Positions 1 to 5,687 of a stretch of DNA of 5,687 bases are shown here, in pieces. Where the stretch lies: assembly GCA_002405525.1 (NCBI GenBank), contig DHLY01000009.1, forward strand, positions 58,215-63,901. Reading direction: 5' to 3'. A model generated the notes under the pieces. It made no database searches, had not been told where the DNA came from, and saw only the letters and a program-made list of their open reading frames with translations. The position numbers and the translations under genes were made by a program. Each line of letters begins with the position of its first letter. Position 1 is the stretch's first letter. This DNA is from Proteobacteria bacterium UBA4656. GTDB lineage: Bacteria; Pseudomonadota; Gammaproteobacteria; Xanthomonadales; Ahniellaceae.

Positions 1-149
1 AGTGTCGCCGGTCCGGAGTGCGCGAGGCGTGCACCGGCCATCCGCTTGAGCAGCAGGTAGACCTCACGGCTGAGCACCGCCTCCGCCTCGACCTTGCCGG
101 CGCGCTAGGCGGCGATGGTTTCGCCGAGGTCGATGGACGGGCTTGACAT
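1..149 (-). pseudogene. ECF-type sigma factor (TIGR02999-like), 5' end, with in-frame stop; runs off left edge
   Basis: Read on the minus strand from the ATG at 149-147, the frame gives 14 residues (MSSPSIDLGETIAA), then TAG at 107-105, and then 34 more open codons (starting RAGKVEAEAV) to the left edge. The stretch around and after the stop has the look of region 2 of the TIGR02999/Sigma70_ECF (PF07638) sigma factors: an 'xAAWRAG' entry helix, then a 'VYxxLKxMAxARLA' helix (here VYLLLKRMAGARLA), then 'GPAT' just before the usual 'ALVHE' segment. The stop falls where the family normally has Trp, so a single TGG-to-TAG change explains it. Such sigma factors often sit near a serine/threonine kinase, which cannot be checked here. 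No Shine-Dalgarno sequence is seen before position 149. A later in-frame start (GTG at 77-75 or ATG at 41-39) would lose the first helix. Alternatives are a sequencing error, or a living gene starting downstream. The family call rests on pattern memory over about 48 codons, so it is moderate. Confidence 0.5.
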
Positions 150-307
150 TCGAGTGCGGCCGATGCAGACGCCGCCGATTGTGCCCCAGCGCGGACGCCG
201 TGGTCCATGCGAAGGCGCGGTGCGGGCGCCGACCGCCGGCTGCATGCTGCGGCGGGTCCGGATTCGGTATCTTGGTGGACCCCGCCCAGGCTGCTGCCCC
301 GCGACCG
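150..307. other. Divergent intergenic region upstream of lysAC
   Basis: This 158-base gap lies between the start of the minus-strand sigma-like gene and the lysAC start. It is GC-rich, with no convincing small gene, tRNA, terminator hairpin or riboswitch. Both flanking genes would have to be transcribed from it. The plus-strand frame stays open through it (from 143), but the translation is Cys/Arg-rich and unlike the N-terminus of aspartate kinases, so it is not counted as coding. Confidence 0.6.
268..273 (+). promoter_or_regulatory. Weak candidate -10 box for the lysAC operon
   Basis: TATCTT matches four of six positions of the sigma-70 -10 consensus and is one of the few AT-richer spots in the gap. 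It would place a transcription start near 280, leaving a leader of about 28 bases before the ATG at 308. There is no good -35 box at the matching distance (245-250 reads TGCTGC). Treat it as a suggestion only. Confidence 0.2.
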
Positions 308-2914
308 ATGCACGACCACCCCGCCCCAGCCCCGCGCTATGTCGTCCTCAAGTTCGGGGGCACCTCGGTCGCGGCGCGGCCGCGCTGGGACAACATCGTG
401 GAACTGGTTCGCGCGCGCCGCCGCGAGGGCCTGCGCGTGGTGGTGGTGGTGTCCGCGCTGTCGGGCGTGACCAATGCCCTGCAGGCGATCATCGACGCCG
501 CCGCGCGCGGCGAGTCGCTGGACGCACGGGCCGCCGCGCTCGCCGATCGGCACCTGAAGTTCGTCGCCGAGCTCGGCCTGCCGCAGGCACCCATGCTGCA
601 CGAATGGCTGGCCCGGCTGGCCGCCTTGTGCGCCGACCCGCAGCGCGAAGGCGCGCAGCTGCCCTGGCAGGCCGAGATGCTGGCGCTGGGCGAACTGATG
701 AGTTCCAGCCTGGGCGTCCATTTCCTGGAACGGTGCGGCGTCGAGGCCGAATGGCTGGATGCGCGCGAGTGGCTGCGCGTGGCGCCGGTGCCCAATGCCA
801 GCGCGTGGTCGGCGCGGCTGAGCGTGAACTGCCACTGCAGGCCGGATCCCGGCATGGTGTCGGCGCTGGCGCGCCGCGCGCCGGTGCTGATCACCCAGGG
901 CTTCATCGCCGCCGATCGGGAGGGCCGCACGTGCATTCTCGGCCGTGGCGGCTCGGATACCTCGGCGTCCTACTTCGGCGCTCTGCTGAGCGCGCAGCGC
1001 GTCGAGATCTGGACCGACGTGGCCGGCATGTTCACCGCCAACCCGCGGCAGGTGCCGGGCGCGCGTCTGCTGCGCCGGCTCGACTACGAGGAAGCGCAGG
1101 AGATCGCCACCACCGGCGCCAAGGTGCTGCACCCGCGCTGCCTGAACCCGGTGCGCGAGGCCGGCGTGCCGCTGTGGGTCAAGGACACCGATCGGCCCGA
1201 TCTGGCCGGCACCGAGGTCGCTGCCCGGGCCCATCGCGGTCCGGCCAGCGTGAAGGCGGTCAGCGCGCGCAGCGGCATCACCCTGGTGTCGATGGAAAGC
1301 GTCGGGATGTGGCAGCAGGTCGGCTTCCTGGCCGATGTGTTCACGATCTTCAAGCGCCACGGCCTGTCGGTGGACCTGATCGGGTCCGCCGAGACCAATG
1401 TCACCGTGTCGCTCGACCCCAGCGAGAACCTGGTCAGCACCGACGTGCTGGGTGCATTGTGCCGAGACCTGGAGGCGATCTGCAGGGTGAAAGTCATCGC
1501 CCCGTGCGCGGCGGTGACCCTGGTCGGGCGCGGCATGCGCTCGCTGCTGGCGCGATTGGCGCCCGTTCTGGCCGAGTTCGGCGCTCTCGACGTGCGTCTG
1601 ATCACGCAGTCGTCGAACGACCTCAACCTGACCTTCGTGGTCGACGAGGTGGTAGCCGGACCGCTGGTGCCTCGCCTGCACGCACTGCTGGTCAAGGCGG
1701 AGGCCATGCGCTTCGACGACGAGCAGACCTTCGGCCCGTCGTGGGAGTCGCTGTATGCGGCAACCGCCTCGCGCCTGCGACCGGTGCCCTGGTGGGCGGC
1801 AAGGAGCATCGAACTGCTGGCGCTCGCCGCGGGCGGAACGCCGCGCTACGTGCTGGCGATCGACGAGGTGCGCGCCGCAGCACGCCGGCTGCGGGCGGCG
1901 ATCCCGGCGGTCGACCGCTGGTTCTATGCGATGAAGGCCAACGCGCAGCCGGCCGCGCTGGCGGCGCTGGTGGACGAGGGCTTCGGCATCGAGTGCGTGT
2001 CGGCGAACGAGATCGACGCGGCGCGCGCCGGCCTGCCCGATCTGCCGGTCGAGCAGTTCCTGTTCACGCCCAACTTCGCGCCGCGGGCGGAGTACCAGAA
2101 GGCGCTGTCGCTGGGCATCCGGGTCACACTGGATGGACTGCATCCGCTGCAGCACTGGCCGGAGCTGTTCCGCGCGCAGGAGGTGGTGCTGCGCCTCGAT
2201 CCCGGCCACGGCGCAGGCCACCACGACAAGGTGGTGACCGGCGGTGCATCGTCGAAGTTCGGTCTGCCGTTGTCCGACGTGCCCGAGTTCCTGCGCCTGG
2301 CGCGCGATGCCGGTCTGCGCGTGAGCGGCATCCACGCCCACCTCGGCAGCGGGATCCTGGAGGCCGACCATTTCCGCGAGACCTACGCTGAACTGGCGAG
2401 CCTCGCTGAACAGTTCCCGGACTGCACTCGGATCAACGTCGGCGGCGGGCTCGGCGTGCCGTCGCGACCGGACGAACGCGCGCTGGACATCGAAGCCGTC
2501 GGGCGCGCGCTGGCCGAGGTCAAGGCGCTTTACCCGCAGTATCGGCTGTGGATGGAACCCGGCCGCTACCTGGTCGCCGAGGCCGGCGTGCTGCTGGCGC
2601 GGGTGACCCAGTCCAAGCGCAAGGACGGATATCTGTACGTCGGCGTCGATACCGGCATGAATTCGCTGATCCGCCCGGCGCTGTACGAGGCCTGGCACGA
2701 GATCGTCAATCTGAGCCGGCTCGGCGAGAAGGCCGACGTGGTGTGCGAAGTGGTGGGGCCGATCTGCGAGAGCGGGGACGTGCTCGGCAGCCATCGACGC
2801 CTGTCGGCGCCGCGTGAGGGGGACGTGCTGCTGGTCGCGCAGGCCGGCGCCTACGGCTCGGCGATGTCGTCGCACTACAACTTGCGCGAGCCTGCGCCGG
2901 AGGTGGCACTGTGA
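308..2914 (+). CDS. lysAC: Bifunctional aspartate kinase / diaminopimelate decarboxylase
   Basis: This 868-residue cytoplasmic fusion carries the first and last enzymes of lysine synthesis: L-aspartate to aspartyl phosphate, and meso-DAP to L-lysine plus CO2. Kinase half (about 1-310): KFGGTSV at 15-21, VVSALSGVTN at 47-56, GRGGSDTSA at 212-220 and WTDVAGMFTANPR at 235-247. Two ACT domains follow (about 322-395 and 400-470), closely resembling E. coli LysC (AKIII), for example GFLADVF at 339-345 and SVDLI at 354-358. Decarboxylase half (about 500-868): the PLP lysine K543 in FYAMKAN, GIHAHLGSG at 674-682, the phosphate-binding VGGGLG at 711-716, EPGRY at 750-754, CESGD at 820-824 and GAYG with Tyr849 at 847-850. 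No key residue appears missing. I chose ATG 308 because family homology begins a few residues later. No Shine-Dalgarno sequence precedes it; GTG at 275 is an alternative 11 codons upstream. It leads the operon and overlaps murL by 4 bp. Confidence 0.95.
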   Translation: MHDHPAPAPRYVVLKFGGTSVAARPRWDNIVELVRARRREGLRVVVVVSALSGVTNALQAIIDAAARGESLDARAAALADRHLKFVAELGLPQAPMLHEWLARLAALCADPQREGAQLPWQAEMLALGELMSSSLGVHFLERCGVEAEWLDAREWLRVAPVPNASAWSARLSVNCHCRPDPGMVSALARRAPVLITQGFIAADREGRTCILGRGGSDTSASYFGALLSAQRVEIWTDVAGMFTANPRQVPGARLLRRLDYEEAQEIATTGAKVLHPRCLNPVREAGVPLWVKDTDRPDLAGTEVAARAHRGPASVKAVSARSGITLVSMESVGMWQQVGFLADVFTIFKRHGLSVDLIGSAETNVTVSLDPSENLVSTDVLGALCRDLEAICRVKVIAPCAAVTLVGRGMRSLLARLAPVLAEFGALDVRLITQSSNDLNLTFVVDEVVAGPLVPRLHALLVKAEAMRFDDEQTFGPSWESLYAATASRLRPVPWWAARSIELLALAAGGTPRYVLAIDEVRAAARRLRAAIPAVDRWFYAMKANAQPAALAALVDEGFGIECVSANEIDAARAGLPDLPVEQFLFTPNFAPRAEYQKALSLGIRVTLDGLHPLQHWPELFRAQEVVLRLDPGHGAGHHDKVVTGGASSKFGLPLSDVPEFLRLARDAGLRVSGIHAHLGSGILEADHFRETYAELASLAEQFPDCTRINVGGGLGVPSRPDERALDIEAVGRALAEVKALYPQYRLWMEPGRYLVAEAGVLLARVTQSKRKDGYLYVGVDTGMNSLIRPALYEAWHEIVNLSRLGEKADVVCEVVGPICESGDVLGSHRRLSAPREGDVLLVAQAGAYGSAMSSHYNLREPAPEVAL
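2899..2903 (+). promoter_or_regulatory. Ribosome binding site of murL
   Basis: GGAGG lies inside the last codons of lysAC, seven bases before the GTG at 2911. It is the strongest Shine-Dalgarno match near a gene start in the window. It fixes the GTG as the murL start and fits coupled translation through the GTGA overlap. Confidence 0.75.
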
Positions 2915-4257
2915 GCGGCTTCGATCCGCGCGCGGTGCGCGCGTTCCGCTTCGTGCGCTTTGGGTTCGACGCCGCCAGCGGCACGGCCGAACTGGCCTAC
3001 GCGCTGGACGATCGCGTCGAGTTCGTTGAGCGCATCGGCTTTCCCGACGCGCCGGCCCTGCCCGACGCGCGCCGCGCGGCTTTCGACCAGGCACTGCGCC
3101 TGCTGCACCTGCTGGCCGGCGTGAGCTATTACAAGGCCGCGGTGCCGCCGGACATCCGCGTCGAAAGCGGTCCGCTGGACGAGTCCACGGCCGCGCTGTG
3201 CGAGCAGGTCTACGAGCACGGCCTGGCCGAATTCGCTTGGCAGAACCGGATCGATCTCGCGGGACGGGTGAGCTTCCCGCGCGGCGGGACGGCGCCCTCC
3301 GCGCCGATCGCACTGGGACTGCCGCGCTCCAGCCTGGTGCCGATCGGCGGCGGCAAGGACTCCCTGGTCACGGTGGAACTGCTGCGTGCTGCCGGCGAGC
3401 CCGCGACCGCGGCCTGGGTCGGGCAGTCCGACCTGATCCGCGCCTGCGCCGAGCGCACGGGGTTGCCGCTGCTCAACCTGCGGCGCGAGGTCTCCCCCGC
3501 ACTGTTCGAACTCAATCGCCGCGGCGCGCTCAACGGCCACGTGCCGGTCACTGCAATCAACTCTGCGATCCTGGTGGTCGCGGCGCTGCTGTACGGCCAC
3601 GACGCGATCGTATTCTCCAACGAGCGTTCGGCGTCCGCCGCGACCTTCGAGACCGACGGACGCGCGGTCAACCACCAGTGGAGCAAGAGCCTCGCCTTCG
3701 AATGCCTGCTCGCCGACTGGCTGCGCGAACACGTGGCGTCCGACCTCGCGTACTTCTCCCTGCTGCGCCCGCTGTCGGAACTCGCCGTCACCCGGCGCTT
3801 CGCGCGACTGTCCCGGTACCACCCTCTGTTCTCGTCCTGCAACCGCAACTTCAAGATCGCCGGCGAGCGGCCGACCTCGCGCTGGTGCGGGCAGTGCCCG
3901 AAGTGCCACTTCGTGTTCCTCGCGCTGGCCCCCTTCCTGCCCAAACCGCAGTTGACCGCCATCTTCGGCCGCAACCTGCTTGACGACCCGGCGCTCGCGC
4001 CGGCATTCGACGCATTGCTGGAATGGCGCGCGCACAAGCCCTTCGAGTGCGTGGGCGAGGCGCGCGAGTCGCGCGCGGCGCTGGCGACTCTGGCCGGGCG
4101 CGCCGAGTGGCGCGAGGATGCGCTGGTCGCGCGCTTCGCGCGCGAGATCATGCCTGCACTACCGGCCGCCGATCGCGCGCTGGAGCCCCTGCTGGCCCCG
4201 GCCGGGCCGGACCGTATTCCTGCGCGGCTGCGCGGTGTCCTCGATGCGCCTGGCTGA
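2911..4257 (+). CDS. murL: UDP-MurNAc-L-alanyl-L-glutamate epimerase MurL
   Basis: This 448-residue cytoplasmic enzyme is predicted to invert the terminal L-Glu of UDP-MurNAc-L-Ala-L-Glu to D-Glu using ATP and Mg2+, as shown for the Xanthomonas oryzae enzyme. The call rests on a characteristic PP-loop-type nucleotide site, VPIGGGKDSLVTVELL at 143-158 (GGGKDS at 146-151), on NGHVPVTAINSAI at 208-220, on FSNERSAS at 235-242, and on placement immediately before murD2, the known partner. ATP is thought to activate the substrate by adenylation, which suits a PP-loop fold. Near the C-terminus, Cys326, Cys329 and Cys332 (CGQCPKC), with Cys310 upstream, look like a metal site similar in layout to QueC. 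There is no signal peptide and no membrane segment. It starts with GTG inside the lysAC stop (GTGA) behind a good ribosome site. It ends 14 bp inside murD2. Before its characterisation this family was annotated as hypothetical. Confidence 0.92.
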   Translation: MSGFDPRAVRAFRFVRFGFDAASGTAELAYALDDRVEFVERIGFPDAPALPDARRAAFDQALRLLHLLAGVSYYKAAVPPDIRVESGPLDESTAALCEQVYEHGLAEFAWQNRIDLAGRVSFPRGGTAPSAPIALGLPRSSLVPIGGGKDSLVTVELLRAAGEPATAAWVGQSDLIRACAERTGLPLLNLRREVSPALFELNRRGALNGHVPVTAINSAILVVAALLYGHDAIVFSNERSASAATFETDGRAVNHQWSKSLAFECLLADWLREHVASDLAYFSLLRPLSELAVTRRFARLSRYHPLFSSCNRNFKIAGERPTSRWCGQCPKCHFVFLALAPFLPKPQLTAIFGRNLLDDPALAPAFDALLEWRAHKPFECVGEARESRAALATLAGRAEWREDALVARFAREIMPALPAADRALEPLLAPAGPDRIPARLRGVLDAPG

Positions 4258-5614
4258 ACTCGAAGGCCGGCGCGTCGCGATCTGGGGTGCGGGCCGCGAG
4301 GGACGCGCCGCCTGGCGCTGGCTCGCGGATCGCCTGCCCTTGCGGCCGGCCGTGGTCTGCCCCGCCGCCGAGGCCGAGACCGCGCGCGCCTTCGCCGTCG
4401 GCGCCGAAGTGATCGCGGGCGAGGCGGGCGTCGAGGCGCTGCGCGGCTTCGACGTGGTGGTGAAGTCGCCGGGCATCAGTCCCTATCGCAGTCCCGCGCC
4501 CGAAGCCGAGGCTGCGGGTGTGCGCTTCACCTCCGGTACCGCGTTGTGGTTCGCCGCGCATCCCGGCGCGCGCACCATCGCCATTACCGGTACCAAGGGC
4601 AAGAGCAGCACCACGGCGATGGTGGCGCATCTGCTGCGCGCGGCCGGCCGGAGCGTGGTGCTGGCCGGCAACATCGGTCTGCCGCTGCTCGAGGCGCCCG
4701 ATGCCGCTGTGCCCGACTGGTGGGTGATGGAGGTGTCTTCCTTCCAGGCGCGCGACCTCGGGGGCGTGCCCGAGATCGCCGCCGTGCTGAACCTGCATCC
4801 GGAGCATCTCGACTGGCACGGCACGGTCGAGTGCTACTACCGCGACAAGATGCGCCTGCTCGGCGCGCCGGGCAGACGCCCGCGCGCGAGCGTGCTGTGG
4901 TGCGACCAGGTCTGGCCGGATGGGACGCTGCCGGAGGCCGGCGTCCACTGGTTCGGCGGCGCGGACGGCTGGCATGTCGCCGGCGGTGCGATCCGGCGCG
5001 GCGCCGATGACGTGCTGCCGCTGGATGCAATCCCGCTGCCCGGCGTCCACAATGCGCTCAATCTGTGCGCCGCGCTGGCGCTGCTGGAGGCCGCGGGCGA
5101 GGACGCGGCGGCGCTGGCGCCGTGCGTCGCCGGCTTCCGCCCGCTGCCGCACCGCCTGCAGCCACTGGGCATGCGCGACGGCCTGGACTGGGTCAACGAC
5201 TCCATCGCCACCACGCCGCAGGCCACGCTGGCGGCGCTCGCCCACCATCGCGGCCGGCCGACGGCGCTGATCGTCGGCGGTCATGACCGCGGCGTACCGT
5301 GGGACGACTTTGCGCGCGCCATGCGCACCGAGCCGCCGCGCGCCGTCCTCGCCATCGGCGCCGTAGGGCCGCGTGTCGTGGCAGCGCTCGGCGCGGTGGA
5401 CCGCGCGCGCTGCGTGGTCGAGGGCGCGGCCGATCTCGCCGCCGCCGTGGCGCGCGCGCGGACGCTGCTGCCGGCGGGCGGCGTAGTACTCTTGTCGCCC
5501 GGCGCGCCTTCGTTCGGCGAGTTTCGCGACTACGACGAGCGCGGCCGCCGCTTCGCGGCGCTGGCCGGCTTCGATCCCGATTCGATCAGCCACATCGAGG
5601 GCATGGGCGGATGA
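4244..5614 (+). CDS. murD2: UDP-N-acetylmuramoyl-L-alanine--L-glutamate ligase MurD2
   Basis: This 456-residue Mur ligase is predicted to add L-Glu to UDP-MurNAc-L-Ala with ATP, making the MurL substrate. The N-terminal Rossmann-like UDP-binding domain has IWGAGREG at 13-20 and KSPGISP at 74-80. The central ATPase domain has the P-loop ITGTKGKSST at 114-123, NIGLP at 143-147, EVSSFQ at 163-168, NLHPEHLDWHG at 183-193, and YYRDKM at 198-203, whose Lys202 matches the carbamylated lysine of MurD. GVHNALN at 267-273 leads into the C-terminal domain, with NDSIATTPQA at 318-327 and LSPGAPSFGEF at 417-427. Length is close to E. coli MurD (about 438). The start is ATG 4244, 14 bp inside murL; GTG 4235 is an in-frame alternative, and neither has a clear Shine-Dalgarno sequence. 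Ordinary D-Glu-adding MurD is the main alternative. Adjacency to murL and altered glutamate-pocket residues favour MurD2. Confidence 0.9.
   Translation: MRLAELEGRRVAIWGAGREGRAAWRWLADRLPLRPAVVCPAAEAETARAFAVGAEVIAGEAGVEALRGFDVVVKSPGISPYRSPAPEAEAAGVRFTSGTALWFAAHPGARTIAITGTKGKSSTTAMVAHLLRAAGRSVVLAGNIGLPLLEAPDAAVPDWWVMEVSSFQARDLGGVPEIAAVLNLHPEHLDWHGTVECYYRDKMRLLGAPGRRPRASVLWCDQVWPDGTLPEAGVHWFGGADGWHVAGGAIRRGADDVLPLDAIPLPGVHNALNLCAALALLEAAGEDAAALAPCVAGFRPLPHRLQPLGMRDGLDWVNDSIATTPQATLAALAHHRGRPTALIVGGHDRGVPWDDFARAMRTEPPRAVLAIGAVGPRVVAALGAVDRARCVVEGAADLAAAVARARTLLPAGGVVLLSPGAPSFGEFRDYDERGRRFAALAGFDPDSISHIEGMGG
5597..5601 (+). promoter_or_regulatory. Ribosome binding site of the cytochrome b561-like gene
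   Basis: GAGGG within the end of murD2 lies nine bases before the ATG at 5611. With the ATGA stop/start overlap it supports this start and coupled translation. Confidence 0.6.
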
Positions 5615-5687
5615 GTGCGAGCCTGTATCGCGTATGGGACCTGCCGACGCGGATCTTCCACTGGGTGGTGGCGCTGCTGGTGCTGGC
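5611..5687 (+). CDS. Cytochrome b561-family / b-type cytochrome membrane protein, N-terminus only
   Basis: Only the first 25 codons are present; the gene runs off the right edge. The sequence begins MSASLYRVWDLPTRIFHWVV and continues into the hydrophobic ALLVL. The 'VWDxPTRxFHWxxALL' opening is typical of the bacterial cytochrome b561 / Ni-Fe hydrogenase b-type subunit family (PF01292). These are four-helix inner-membrane proteins that bind haem b and pass electrons. His17 at the start of the first membrane helix would be an axial haem ligand. The start is ATG 5611, overlapping the murD2 stop by 4 bp (ATGA), behind GAGGG. It is thus placed as the last visible gene of the operon, although no functional tie to peptidoglycan or lysine synthesis is evident. 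Substrate and electron partner cannot be told from this fragment. Confidence 0.75.
   Translation, partial: MSASLYRVWDLPTRIFHWVVALLVL

Noticed and set aside
143..148. Perfect TTGACA, a possible -35 box on the plus strand
   Set aside because: No -10-like hexamer lies 16-18 bases downstream (the region reads GC-rich around 165-172), and the hexamer overlaps the first codons of the divergent sigma-like frame.
143..307. N-terminal extension of LysAC upstream to position 143
   Set aside because: The extra 55 residues are Cys/Arg-rich and unlike aspartate kinases, whose homology begins just after the ATG at 308. The extension would also overlap the start of the divergent gene.
150..307. Lysine riboswitch or attenuator in front of lysAC
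   Set aside because: The gap is only 158 bases and shows no recognisable L-box features, terminator hairpin with a T-run, or lysine-rich leader peptide.
437..451. Five GTG repeats in lysAC as a phase-variable tract
   Set aside because: They encode the ordinary beta-strand VVVVV before SALSG. Triplet changes would not shift the frame, and the tract is short.
115..2391. A 758-codon open frame on the plus strand overlapping lysAC in another frame
   Set aside because: Its translation is dominated by Arg, Gly and Ala with no domain pattern. It exists because high GC content removes stop codons opposite a real gene.
2875..4035. Long minus-strand open frame opposite murL (386 codons), and a similar one at 4148-5593 opposite murD2 (481 codons)
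   Set aside because: Both are compositional shadows. The plus-strand frames carry clear family motifs, while the antisense translations show only low-complexity Arg/Gln/Ala/Gly content.
308..5687. CRISPR array, tRNA, rRNA, insertion sequence or phage attachment site
   Set aside because: The region is continuous coding sequence with small overlaps. I saw no spaced direct repeats, terminal inverted repeats, transposase or tRNA-like fold.

Overview
The window is a very GC-rich (about 70 % by eye) stretch of a bacterial chromosome. It almost certainly comes from a gammaproteobacterium of the Xanthomonas/Lysobacter group. Two things point there: a single polypeptide fusing aspartate kinase to diaminopimelate decarboxylase (a known Xanthomonadaceae/Xylella hallmark), and directly behind it the pair murL-murD2, the alternative route to D-glutamate in peptidoglycan first described in Xanthomonas oryzae. 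I cannot name a genus or species.

Layout. Positions 1-149 (minus strand) hold what looks like the 5' end of an ECF-type sigma factor gene of the TIGR02999/Sigma70_ECF kind, interrupted by an in-frame TAG at codon 15. Positions 150-307 are a divergent intergenic region with only a weak promoter candidate. From 308 to the right edge everything is on the plus strand and tightly packed: lysAC (308-2914), murL (2911-4257), murD2 (4244-5614) and the first 25 codons of a cytochrome b561-like membrane protein (5611 to the edge). The genes overlap by 4, 14 and 4 bp, so they are probably one transcript with translational coupling.

How the genes work together. The kinase half of LysAC starts the aspartate pathway that yields meso-DAP and lysine. 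Its decarboxylase half draws meso-DAP off to lysine. MurD2 adds L-Glu (not D-Glu) to UDP-MurNAc-L-Ala, and MurL then epimerises the terminal L-Glu to D-Glu in an ATP-dependent reaction, replacing the usual glutamate racemase (MurI) plus MurD. The cluster therefore groups supply and partition of residue 3 of the stem peptide with an unusual installation of residue 2. The trailing cytochrome gene has no obvious link to this.

The murL-murD2 system is exotic but already described. The less explained points are the cysteine cluster beside the PP-loop in MurL, the changed glutamate-pocket residues in MurD2, the nonsense codon in the sigma factor and the coupled cytochrome gene.
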